Origin: Dehalococcoidia bacterium
Lineage (GTDB): Bacteria; Chloroflexota; Dehalococcoidia; Lucifugimonadales; Lucifugimonadaceae
Reading direction: 5' to 3'
Assembly: GCA_028278465.1 (NCBI GenBank)
Contig: JANQEF010000124.1
Span: 1-20,146, forward strand
Length of the DNA: 20,146 nucleotides
The translations under genes were made by a program, and so were the position numbers. The notes below the pieces were generated by a model that was given only the letters and a program-made list of their open reading frames with translations, ran no database searches and was not told where the DNA came from. Shown here piece after piece: positions 14,071-20,146 of this stretch (position 1 is the stretch's first letter; each line of letters starts with the position of its first letter).

Positions 14071-15551
14071 ATCGGCGGGTGGGTCCTGTGCCAGTCCGTC
14101 GCCTGCTCGTACGCATGGGCGACCTGGAGCACCGTGGGGTCCCCGAACTGCGGTCCGATGACCTGCAGCCCGACCGGCATCTCCTCGGAGAAGCCAGCCG
14201 GCACCGATATCCCCGGCAGGCCGGCGATGTTGACCGGGATCGTGCACACGTCGGCCAGGTACATCTGCAGCGGGTCGTTCATCCTGGCGCCGGTCTTGAA
14301 CGCGATTGACGGAGACGTGGGCGTGACCAGAGCGTCGAAGCGTGTGAACGCCTCGGTGAACTCCTGTCGGATCAGCGTGCGGACCTGCTGCGCCTTCTTG
14401 TAGTAAGCGTCGTAGTAACCGGCCGAAAGCGCGTACGTACCAATCAGTATTCGGCGCTTCACCTCATCACCGAACATCTCGCCGCGCGTGTGCTGGCTAA
14501 ACTCTGCGGCGTTCAGGCCGTCGTCTGCGGCCGATCCGTACTTCACTCCGTCGTACCTGGAGAGGTTCGCCGAAGCTTCGGACGGGGCGATGATGTAGTA
14601 GACCGCGAGCGCCTGGTCAGTCAGCGGGAGCGACGTCTCTTCGATCGTTGCGCCGAGCGAGCGGAGCACTTCCAGCGACTCTTCGAACGCGCTGCGAACT
14701 CCGGGCTCGATCCCCTCGACGAGATACTCCTGCGGAACGCCCAGCCGCATGCCATCCAGGTCGTTGCTGAGCTTCTCTCCAAAATCCTCAAATGGAGCCG
14801 CGACGGAGGTCGAGTCTTTAGAGTCGTGGGATGCGATGGCGTTGAGCACATCGGCGCAGTCCCGGACGTCGCGAGTTATCGGCCCGATCTGGTCGAGCGA
14901 GCTGGCGAAAGCGATCAGACCGTAGCGGCTTACAAGACCGTATGTCGGCTTCATGCCAACGACGCCACAGAGCGCCGCCGGTTGCCGGATGGAACCGCCG
15001 GTATCCGAGCCCAGCGCGGCGGCGCATTCGCCGGCCGCCACCGCCGCCGCGGCTCCGCCGGAGCTGCCGCCCGGAACCCTGCTCGTGTCCCACGGGTTGT
15101 TGACGTGACCGAACGCGGAGTGCTCATTGGATGAGCCCATCGCGAACTCGTCTAGGTTTCCCTTACCGACGATAACCGCGCCCGCGTCCTTGAGACGAGA
15201 GACGACTTCGGCGTCGAAAGGCGGGACGTATCCGCTGAGAATCTTCGACGCTGCGGTCGTCTCGGTCCCTGCAGTGGACATGTTGTCCTTTACAAGGACC
15301 GGGATGCCGGTAAGCGGCCCCGGCTCCGGTCCTGAGCCGCGCAGACGCATGTCTGCCTCATCGGCCATCGCCAGTGCTCCGTCCTCGATGGTCTTCAGAA
15401 CGGCGTTTAGCTCTTCATCGACCTCTGCGATCCGGGCGAGCGTCGACCTGGCGAGCTCGGCCGAGGACAGGTCGCGCGAGTCCAGCATCTTCCGGATCTC
15501 GTGCGCCGGCAGGAAATGGATATCTGATGGGCGGGATACTCTGGTGACCAT
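14067..15551 (-). CDS. gatA: Aspartyl/glutamyl-tRNA amidotransferase subunit A
   Basis: A 494-residue GatA, the glutaminase subunit of the GatCAB complex that converts Glu-tRNA-Gln (and Asp-tRNA-Asn) to the amide in bacteria lacking the direct synthetase. The triad is Lys88 (VLVKDN), Ser163 (PGGSSGG) and Ser187 (SDTGGSIRQPAA), with the spacing of S. aureus GatA. GatA-typical FAMGSSNEHSAFG (136-148), VNNPWD and SLDQIGPITRD are all present, as is the C-terminal LPGISVPAGF with VGLQVIGPQF. The start at ATG 15551, 7 nt after the gatC stop, gives the normal length; the open frame further upstream runs inside gatC. gatB is not in the window. Confidence 0.97.
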   Translation of the reverse strand: MVTRVSRPSDIHFLPAHEIRKMLDSRDLSSAELARSTLARIAEVDEELNAVLKTIEDGALAMADEADMRLRGSGPEPGPLTGIPVLVKDNMSTAGTETTAASKILSGYVPPFDAEVVSRLKDAGAVIVGKGNLDEFAMGSSNEHSAFGHVNNPWDTSRVPGGSSGGAAAAVAAGECAAALGSDTGGSIRQPAALCGVVGMKPTYGLVSRYGLIAFASSLDQIGPITRDVRDCADVLNAIASHDSKDSTSVAAPFEDFGEKLSNDLDGMRLGVPQEYLVEGIEPGVRSAFEESLEVLRSLGATIEETSLPLTDQALAVYYIIAPSEASANLSRYDGVKYGSAADDGLNAAEFSQHTRGEMFGDEVKRRILIGTYALSAGYYDAYYKKAQQVRTLIRQEFTEAFTRFDALVTPTSPSIAFKTGARMNDPLQMYLADVCTIPVNIAGLPGISVPAGFSEEMPVGLQVIGPQFGDPTVLQVAHAYEQATDWHRTHPPI

Positions 15552-15558
15552 TAGTGCG

Positions 15559-15849
15559 CTAGTCCAGCACCGCGCGGACCCTGATGAACTCACCGCTGAC
15601 GGCTGGCGCATTGCCCAGCACTTCCTCACGCTCCAGCGGCTGTTCGGACGCGTCGCCGCGCAAGACGGTCGTCGACTCCGTCGCATGTCCTGTCGGCTCC
15701 ACGCCGGATGTGTCGATCTCCTGGAGCGACTGCACATGCGCCAGGATCCCGGTCAGCTGGTCGCGGTATTTCCCGACCTCTTCATCGGTCAGGTGAAGGT
15801 TTGCCAGCCTCGCGACGTAGCGGACTTCATCGTCAGTGAGTGATTCCAT
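15559..15849 (-). CDS. gatC: Aspartyl/glutamyl-tRNA amidotransferase subunit C
   Basis: A 96-residue GatC that wraps around GatA and GatB and stabilises the complex. Two N-terminal helices begin MESLTDDEVRYVARLANLHL, then EEVGKYRDQLTGILAHVQSL; the extended segment VEPTGHATESTTVLRGD leads to the C-terminal ALxNAPxxxxxFxRV-like element, here VLGNAPAVSGEFIRVRAVLD (77-96). Length is typical. First gene of the cluster. No Shine-Dalgarno is seen; instead a strong hairpin (15860-15881) sits just before the ATG. Confidence 0.96.
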   Translation of the reverse strand: MESLTDDEVRYVARLANLHLTDEEVGKYRDQLTGILAHVQSLQEIDTSGVEPTGHATESTTVLRGDASEQPLEREEVLGNAPAVSGEFIRVRAVLD

Positions 15850-15859
15850 CGTTTCGGGT

Positions 15860-15881
15860 CGCCGAGCGACAGTTGTCGGCG
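15860..15881 (-). promoter_or_regulatory. Palindrome/hairpin in the gatC 5' leader
   Basis: CGCCGA (15860-15865) and TCGGCG (15876-15881) are perfect inverted repeats with a 10-nt loop; an alternative nested pairing, CGACA-GT-TGTCG (15867-15878), overlaps it. It lies 11-32 nt before the gatC ATG, where a ribosome site would be expected, so it could control access to the start or serve as an operator. Confidence 0.4.
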
Positions 15882-16018
15882 TTGGGGGGTCTTAAGGTGA
15901 GTGCTGTTTCAAGCCAGAGGCAAGTTGTTGTTCCTGCGAAAACAGCGGGGTTGAGTCTAGCAAACCTGCAGTGCTGAAAATGTCACCGAAATCGGCCGGT
16001 CGCCATGCGCCATCCAGA

Positions 16019-16048
16019 TTGACAGGGCTGAAAAACCGCACCTAGAAT
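16019..16048 (+). promoter_or_regulatory. Sigma-70-type promoter of pyrG
   Basis: A perfect TTGACA (16019-16024), an 18-nt spacer and TAGAAT (16043-16048, five of six). Transcription should begin near 16055, giving a leader of about 185 nt before the pyrG TTG. This is the best promoter match I found in the window. Confidence 0.75.
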
Positions 16049-16096
16049 CTGTGTGTTCCCGCCGCACCGAACGCTGCTCTGGCCGAGGTCACACGG

Positions 16097-16184
16097 GAGC
16101 CTCTCCGAGAGGTTCGCCATTCATTCGATTGTTGCTATCGAATCCCGGTTTGTGCTGGGCCTGAGCATCACTGGCCCGGTCAGG
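16097..16184 (+). promoter_or_regulatory. Structured pyrG leader with two mutually exclusive stems
   Basis: A first hairpin GAGCCTCT-CCG-AGAGGTTC (16097-16115 in the main) has an 8-bp stem with one G-U pair. Further on GGGCC (16157-16161) can pair with GGCCC (16173-16177), or CCTGA (16160-16164) with TCAGG (16180-16184); these share bases and exclude each other. No T-tract follows, so a classic attenuator is not shown. Control by CTP or another signal is possible but not demonstrated. Confidence 0.35.
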
Positions 16185-16238
16185 CAACCTCCCCTCTCTA
16201 AATCACCCTCAAACAGTGGACGCCGGGCAGGTGTTTAG

Positions 16239-17909
16239 TTGACCCGTTATATCTTCGTGACAGGTGGTGTGGTGAGTTCCCTGGGCAAGGGGATCGCTGC
16301 TGCATCGATAGGCAGGATGCTGAAGAGCAGGGGGATGAGTGTTTCGGTCCTCAAGCTCGATCCTTACCTGAACGTGGACCCCGGCACCATGTCTCCCTAC
16401 CAGCACGGCGAGGTCTACGTCACTGTCGACGGATCGGAGACCGACCTCGACCTTGGCCACTACGAGCGGTTCATCGATGTCGAGCTCACCAGCCTGTCTA
16501 ACGTCACGGCCGGCCAGATCTATACGGAGATAATCGGCAAAGAGCGCTCAGGTATCTACCTGGGCGGCACGATCCAGATCATCCCGCATGTGACGGATGC
16601 CATCAAAGGGCACATAAAGAAGCTGGCTGAGGAGTCTGCGGCGGACGTGATCCTGGTCGAGGTAGGCGGCACGGTCGGCGACATCGAAGGCCAGCCTTTC
16701 CTTGAAGCCATCCGGCAGGTACGCGGGGATGTCGGTCGAGAGAACACGTTCTATATACATGTAACTCTGCTCCCGTTCCTTGGGTCTACGAAGGAGCTGA
16801 AGACCAAGCCGACGCAGCACAGTGTTCAGGCTCTGCGGAGCATGGGTATCCACCCGGACGCGATCATCGGGCGCGCCGACCACGAGGTCGAACAGGACGT
16901 CAAGGACAAGATCGCCCGGTTCTGCGATGTCAAGCCAGACAGCGTGTTTGGCTTGCCGACCCTGGACAGCGTCTACAAGGTTCCTCTCTATCTTGAGGAG
17001 CAGGGCATCGCCGCAACCCTGTCCGATGCGCTGAACCTGCCGGATACGGAGCCTGACCTGGCGTACTGGCGCCATATCGCCGAGATAGAGGATGACGAAG
17101 AAGACCCGGTGCGAATCGCCGTCGTCGGAAAGTACGTCGAGCTTCACGACTCTTACCTGTCGGTCGCCGAAGCGCTCCGCCACGCCGGTTTTCACCATGG
17201 CAGGAAGGTCCAGATCGACTGGATATCTTCCGAGGAAATAGAGGAGAAAGGCGCCGACAAGCTGCTGGCGGATGCGGTAGGAGTCCTGGTTCCCGGCGGC
17301 TTCGGCCCGCGTGGCGTGGAAGGAATGATCGAGACCGCGAGCTACGCCCGCAACAACGGCATTCCCTACCTTGGTCTGTGCCTGGGCATGCAGGTTATGG
17401 TCATCGAATACGCCCGCAGCGTGCTGGGCCTGAAAGACGCCAACTCACTGGAGCTGGACGCTGACACCGAGCACGCCGTCATCAGCATCATGGAAGGCCA
17501 GGAACAGCTGGTCGACACCGGCGGGACGATGAGGCTGGGGCAGTACCCATGCAGGTTAAGAGAAGGCACGCGGGCGCGTGAGGCCTACGGGGTTGAACTT
17601 GTAAATGAGAGGCACCGCCACCGGTACGAGTACAACAACGACTACCGGATTCAGCTTGAAGAGGCGGGGCTGGTGGCAAGCGGGGTGGCGCCTGACGACT
17701 CGCTGGTCGAGATCGCAGAGGTCTACGATCATCCGTTCATGGTCGGCAGCCAGTTCCATCCGGAGTTCGCGTCCCGGCCCGAGAAAGCCCATCCGCTTTT
17801 CAGGGAGTTCGTTGCCGCAGCCTGCAAAGTGCTGCGGGAGGGTGGACAGTTCGAGCTTCCCGCCGCAGACGGATCGACTGCAACAGCGGTCGCCGAGTCT
17901 GAGCGTTAG
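16239..17909 (+). CDS. pyrG: CTP synthase (glutamine-hydrolysing)
   Basis: A 556-residue enzyme making CTP from UTP, ATP and glutamine. The N-terminal synthetase domain (about 1-270) opens TRYIFVTGGVVSSLGKG with the P-loop-like SLGKG, then KLDPYLNVDPGTMSPYQHGEV and the UTP/CTP-binding GTVGDIE and TKPTQHSV. The C-terminal class I glutaminase domain (about 290-540) has VPGGFGPRG, nucleophile Cys381 (GLCLGMQ), and His507/Glu509 (SQFHPEF). The start is TTG at 16239: the family begins with M-T-(K/R)-Y exactly there, and a TAG precedes it. AGGT about 7 nt upstream may be a weak ribosome site. Length is normal, with a ~15-residue Ala/Glu-rich tail. Single gene behind its own promoter. Confidence 0.97.
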   Translation: MTRYIFVTGGVVSSLGKGIAAASIGRMLKSRGMSVSVLKLDPYLNVDPGTMSPYQHGEVYVTVDGSETDLDLGHYERFIDVELTSLSNVTAGQIYTEIIGKERSGIYLGGTIQIIPHVTDAIKGHIKKLAEESAADVILVEVGGTVGDIEGQPFLEAIRQVRGDVGRENTFYIHVTLLPFLGSTKELKTKPTQHSVQALRSMGIHPDAIIGRADHEVEQDVKDKIARFCDVKPDSVFGLPTLDSVYKVPLYLEEQGIAATLSDALNLPDTEPDLAYWRHIAEIEDDEEDPVRIAVVGKYVELHDSYLSVAEALRHAGFHHGRKVQIDWISSEEIEEKGADKLLADAVGVLVPGGFGPRGVEGMIETASYARNNGIPYLGLCLGMQVMVIEYARSVLGLKDANSLELDADTEHAVISIMEGQEQLVDTGGTMRLGQYPCRLREGTRAREAYGVELVNERHRHRYEYNNDYRIQLEEAGLVASGVAPDDSLVEIAEVYDHPFMVGSQFHPEFASRPEKAHPLFREFVAAACKVLREGGQFELPAADGSTATAVAESER

Positions 17910-17956
17910 CTCTGGCGAAGTTGCTTGAGAATCGAGCGGACAGGTTCTCGATCATG

Positions 17957-17985
17957 TTGTCGATATCGACGGCCGTTGGTATAGT
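17957..17985 (+). promoter_or_regulatory. Candidate rho promoter
   Basis: TTGTCG (17957-17962), a 17-nt spacer and TATAGT (17980-17985, five of six). The start would be near 17992, about 330 nt before the rho start codon. Confidence 0.6.
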
Positions 17986-17991
17986 TAAGGA

Positions 17992-18323
17992 AGACCGGAG
18001 TGAATAGCGCTCCCGTCTTTCCCTCGGCGGTCCTTCACTGATCGCCCGCGTGTATTTCGGAACCCGGTTGCGGAGCTTGTCTGGATGCTGTCCAGGCGCG
18101 CCAGGCCAGAATCCGTATCAAACACAACAAGTCCATTGACTCGGCCTCAACAGAAGTCAGTGGAGCCTCAAACAGGCATTCATTCCAAAACTTCCCAGGA
18201 ACCCTCAAGAGACAACTCTCAGACCGTCGTCCGGCTGTTGCCGACTCACGACAGGCTGCGCCGAAGCCGGCGCCAACAGACCTGAGGAGTTAGTCCGCAC
18301 CGCCTAGCCAGGAGGAACTCGAC
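17992..18323 (+). promoter_or_regulatory. Long rho leader, C/A-rich, possible rut site
   Basis: About 330 nt without a convincing gene. Positions 18121-18220 contain by hand count 35 A, 32 C, 16 G and 17 T, twice as many C as G and little self-complementarity, unlike the GC-balanced neighbours. Such C-rich, G-poor RNA is what Rho binds, and rho is autoregulated by termination in its leader in E. coli. Flanking it are small hairpins CTGGA-TGCTG-TCCAG (18081-18095) and GCGCC-GAAGCC-GGCGC (18258-18273). A 66-codon ORF at 18085-18285 exists but has little to support it. The AGGAGG ribosome site is at 18310-18315. Confidence 0.45.
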
Positions 18324-19742
18324 CTGCCACCCTCAACCACGCGCCAAACAGATCGCTCAAACGCCAACGGCAGACGCCGCACCGGCGGTCGCCGAAGGAC
18401 GGGTCGTTCGCAGCGCGTCCACACCGGCATCAGCGACAAAGAGCTGGAGGCCCTGGAGGCTGAGCTTCCCGACCTCGGCAACCTCGGCGCAAAGACCCTC
18501 GACGAGCTGCGCGAGCTCGCGGTCGAAAAGAAGATCAAGCGCATCCCGCAGAGGCGCTCCGAAATCATCATGGAGCTCCTCACCGTCCTGGGAGAGGAGA
18601 CCGGCCAGCTTCTTGGCGCGGGTGTCCTCGACATCCTGCACGACGGCTACGGCTTCCTTCGCCCCCCGGGCAAGAAGGGTACGCCGGACGACATCTATGT
18701 GTCGCAATCGATCATCCGACGCAATGGGCTCCGCCAAGGTGACATGGTCGCCGGCCAGCTGCGTCAGCCCAAAGAGGGCGAAAAGTACTATGGCCTGCTG
18801 AAGGTCGAAGTGGTCAACGGACACGATCCGGAGTACACCCGGCAGAGGCCAAAGTTCGAGCACCTCACCTCTGTCTACCCGGACGACCAGCTGATTTTGG
18901 AGACAACGCCGCGACTGCTCGGCACGCGACTGATCGACATCGTCGCTCCTATCGGCAGAGGCCAGCGCTCGCTGCTGGTTGCCCCGCCTAAAGCCGGTAA
19001 GACCGTCCTGCTGAAGCAGATCGCCAACGGTATCCGGGAGAATCATCCCGAGGTCTACCTCGTCGTCTCGCTTATCGGTGAGCGCCCTGAAGAGGTGACC
19101 GATATGCAGCGCTCCATCGACGGCGAGGTCTACAGCTCGACGTTTGATGAACCTGTTGAGGACCACACGCGCACCGCTGAGGTCTCTCTCGAGAGGGCCC
19201 GGCGGCTCGTCGAAAGCGGCGAGCACGTGGTCCTGCTGCTGGACAGCCTTACGCGCCTTGCCCGCGCCTACAACATCGCGGTTCCAAGCAGCGGAAAGAC
19301 GCTGTCAGGCGGCATGGACCCTTACGCCCTCTATCCGCCCAAAGCCTTCTTTGGTGCGGCGCGTAACTGTGAGGAGGGCGGAAGCCTGACCATCGTCGCC
19401 ACATGTCTTGTCGACACCGGATCCCGGCTGGACGACCTGATCTACGAGGAGTTCAAGGGGACCGGCAACCAGGAGCTTCACCTGGACAGGCAGCTTGCCG
19501 ACCGCAGGCTGTGGCCGGCCATCGACATCGAGCGCAGCGGAACCCGAAGAGAGGAGCTGCTGCAGGATGAGGCGACGCTGAAGCAGGTTTGGCTGCTCAG
19601 GCGGATGGTCGCCATCATTGGCCAGGACACTCCGAACTCTACGGACGCCGCTGAGCGCGTGATCGAGCGGATGAACCGCACGAAGACGAACGAAGAGTTC
19701 CTGCAGTCGATCACTCAGCCGGAGAAGCCCGGAGTCGCCTGA
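18324..19742 (+). CDS. rho: Transcription termination factor Rho (apparent CTG start)
   Basis: A 472-residue hexameric RNA-dependent ATPase that ends transcription. After an Arg-rich basic segment (about 12-31) comes the Rho_N helical domain, ISDKELEALEAELPDLG to EIIMELL, then the cold-shock RNA-binding domain with GYGFLRP (108-114). The motor domain has Walker A APPKAGKT (220-227), VVLLLDSLTRLARAYN (302-317), SSGKTLSGGMDP and the Rho-specific WPAIDIERSGTRREELL (397-413). No ATG, GTG or TTG lies in frame between an upstream TAG (18291-18293) and the ATG at 18570, which is inside the Rho_N domain. The only supported start is CTG 18324, preceded by perfect AGGAGG (18310-18315) at 8 nt. The open frame from 18570 would lose part of Rho_N. 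Slightly longer than E. coli Rho (419) because of the basic N-terminus. Confidence 0.95.
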   Translation: MPPSTTRQTDRSNANGRRRTGGRRRTGRSQRVHTGISDKELEALEAELPDLGNLGAKTLDELRELAVEKKIKRIPQRRSEIIMELLTVLGEETGQLLGAGVLDILHDGYGFLRPPGKKGTPDDIYVSQSIIRRNGLRQGDMVAGQLRQPKEGEKYYGLLKVEVVNGHDPEYTRQRPKFEHLTSVYPDDQLILETTPRLLGTRLIDIVAPIGRGQRSLLVAPPKAGKTVLLKQIANGIRENHPEVYLVVSLIGERPEEVTDMQRSIDGEVYSSTFDEPVEDHTRTAEVSLERARRLVESGEHVVLLLDSLTRLARAYNIAVPSSGKTLSGGMDPYALYPPKAFFGAARNCEEGGSLTIVATCLVDTGSRLDDLIYEEFKGTGNQELHLDRQLADRRLWPAIDIERSGTRREELLQDEATLKQVWLLRRMVAIIGQDTPNSTDAAERVIERMNRTKTNEEFLQSITQPEKPGVA

Positions 19743-19810
19743 GCGCGGTTCCGATCGATCCGGCGCGTCAGCCGCGGAGCCAGCGTCGCAAGCCACGAAA
19801 GCTAAAGGCC

Positions 19811-19838
19811 GAGCTCTTAACGAGTGCTCCTCCTTTTT
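19811..19838 (+). terminator. Probable intrinsic terminator of rho
   Basis: GAGC-T-CTT / GAG-T-GCTC forms a stem of seven pairs (one a G-U) with one T-T mismatch and loop AAC (19811-19829), followed after CTCC-like bases by TTTTT (19834-19838). It lies about 70 nt after the rho stop. The stem is modest and the T-run begins four nt after it, so the call is moderate. Confidence 0.45.
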
Positions 19839-19963
19839 CGTTCAGCAGGAAGTCCGGTCCGGTGGCCTGCGATTTGTGTCGAGGCGCCGGCTGGTCCTGC
19901 CGCCATGACGTTCGTTGCGTGGAAGCCGGTGCAGCCCCTAGGTAGGTACTGTAATTCTCGCGT

Positions 19964-19987
19964 AACCAATATGCCCTTTAATTGGTT
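19964..19987. repeat. Perfect AT-rich inverted repeat
   Basis: AACCAAT (19964-19970), a 10-nt spacer and ATTGGTT (19981-19987). It ends 10 nt before a TTGACT that could be a -35 box, a position suited to an operator. It could equally be the first hairpin of an RNA starting downstream of TGTAAT (19950-19955). Confidence 0.45.
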
Positions 19988-20002
19988 CTTGTACTCGTTG
20001 AC

Positions 20003-20146
20003 TCCCGGCACGGGGTGTCCCTACAGTGTGTCCGATGACTCGGGCCTCTCTGTAGAAGGGAAAGCCGTATCCGCTTGCGGATAGGTGGCTGCACCCAAAG
20101 CCGAGAGAAACGGGAAAAAGGGACAGCCTGTCTGGGTTGACACTGC
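20003..20146 (+). ncRNA. Candidate structured RNA or riboswitch, truncated by window end
   Basis: Many short stems crowd this stretch: CCCG-GCA-CGGG (20004-20014); CTACAG (20021-20026) with CTGTAG (20050-20055), enclosing CCGA-TGAC-TCGG (20032-20043); TATCCG-CTTG-CGGATA (20068-20083) with AGCC/GGCT outside it (20063-20066, 20087-20090); and TGTCCC (20016-20021) with GGGACA (20120-20125), which could close a multi-branched domain. The joints are purine-rich (GAAGGGAAAG, GAGAGAAACGGGAAAAAG), as in aptamer cores. I saw none of the signature strings of TPP, cobalamin, FMN, SAM-I, glycine, c-di-AMP or c-di-GMP-I riboswitches as I recall them. No covariation can be judged from one sequence. Confidence 0.35.

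Larger units (their letters stand above)
15850..16238. other. Intergenic region between divergent gatC and pyrG
   Basis: 389 nt without a protein gene. It holds, from left to right, the gatC leader hairpin (15860-15881), about 135 nt with nothing recognisable (the gatC promoter must be here but no clear boxes were found), a near-consensus plus-strand promoter (16019-16048) and the 185-nt structured pyrG leader. Confidence 0.7.
19743..20002 (+). other. Non-coding stretch downstream of rho
   Basis: About 260 nt with no credible protein gene. It holds a terminator-like hairpin (19811-19838), a perfect AT-rich inverted repeat (19964-19987), and possible promoter boxes: TGTAAT (19950-19955) without a -35, and TTGACT (19998-20003) with TACAGT (20022-20027) at 18 nt. 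Short frames here show no recognisable protein features. Confidence 0.5.

Noticed and set aside
14490..15134. 214-codon plus-strand open frame opposite gatA
   Set aside because: Shadow of gatA; composition Arg/Gly-rich and without motifs.
18085..18285. 66-codon ORF in the rho leader
   Set aside because: GGAG lies 9 nt before its ATG, but the product is Ser/Thr/Gln/Arg-rich without family features and overlaps the C/A-rich stretch. A leader peptide cannot be excluded. It cannot be joined to rho by a single frameshift because its frame closes before the rho frame opens.
18357..19226. 289-codon minus-strand open frame opposite rho
   Set aside because: Antisense to conserved Rho motifs, low-complexity composition, no family motif or ribosome site seen.
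19817..20011. 64-codon minus-strand ORF with a GTG start and AGGG upstream
   Set aside because: No recognisable protein features, and it overlaps the terminator-like hairpin and the inverted repeat.
19824..20084. 86-codon plus-strand ORF after rho
   Set aside because: No ribosome site, composition unlike a folded protein, and it runs through the stem-loop region.
1..20146. CRISPR arrays, IS elements, prophage, toxin-antitoxin or defence genes
   Set aside because: I looked for regularly spaced repeats, terminal inverted repeats, transposase/integrase motifs and defence-type domains on both strands and saw none. The tRNA-Pro gene also shows no duplicated 3' end that would suggest an attachment site within the window.

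Overview
This is a GC-rich bacterial chromosomal window that looks like Chloroflexota, probably a Dehalococcoidia/SAR202-like or related lineage. That placement is an inference from gene content and style: Ser/Thr/Pro-rich lipoprotein linkers, a Gln/Asn-amidotransferase gatC-gatA pair, Rho with an Arg-rich N-terminal extension, and frequent non-ATG starts. No marker gene here fixes the taxon. I see no CRISPR array, IS element, integrase or phage gene. Most genes are housekeeping or ordinary metabolism, and the interest lies mainly in recoding, unusual starts, leaders and small ORFs.

Layout. 1-2112: the 5' part of a beta-lactamase-fold serine hydrolase (minus) diverges from an HpcH/HpaI aldolase and a 3-hydroxyisobutyrate-dehydrogenase-type reductase (plus). 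The last two form a plausible pathway in which the aldehyde released by the aldolase is reduced by the next enzyme. 2149-6944 (minus): peptide/solute-binding lipoprotein, two Dpp/Opp-type permeases, a small HExxH protein and a Nudix hydrolase; no transporter ATPase is present. 7103-8219 (minus): prfB (release factor 2), readable only through a classical +1 programmed frameshift. 8403-8747 (minus): a lone type IV pilin-like prepilin. 8949-9025: tRNA-Pro(GGG).

9121-11320 (minus): a SpoU-family RNA methyltransferase and a GatA-like amidase, the amidase preceded by a 50-residue ORF with ATGA overlap that may be an AtzG/GatC-like partner. 11437-13107 (plus): argS, convergent with a minus-strand cluster gatC - gatA - lipoprotein - gamma-carbonic anhydrase (13127-15849), whose last three genes overlap by 4 nt at each junction. 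16239-17909: pyrG behind a near-consensus promoter and a 185-nt structured leader. 18324-19742: rho, which appears to start at CTG behind a perfect Shine-Dalgarno and carries a long C/A-rich leader that could be a Rho-binding autoregulatory site. 19743-20146: a probable terminator, a perfect inverted repeat and a dense set of possible stem-loops running off the window, perhaps a riboswitch or other structured RNA.

How they work together: the right half is an information-processing and nucleotide block (translation: prfB, tRNA-Pro, RNA methyltransferase, argS, gatCA; CTP supply: pyrG; termination: rho). The left half is uptake and catabolism of organic solutes. All functional names come from motifs read by eye; no database search was run.
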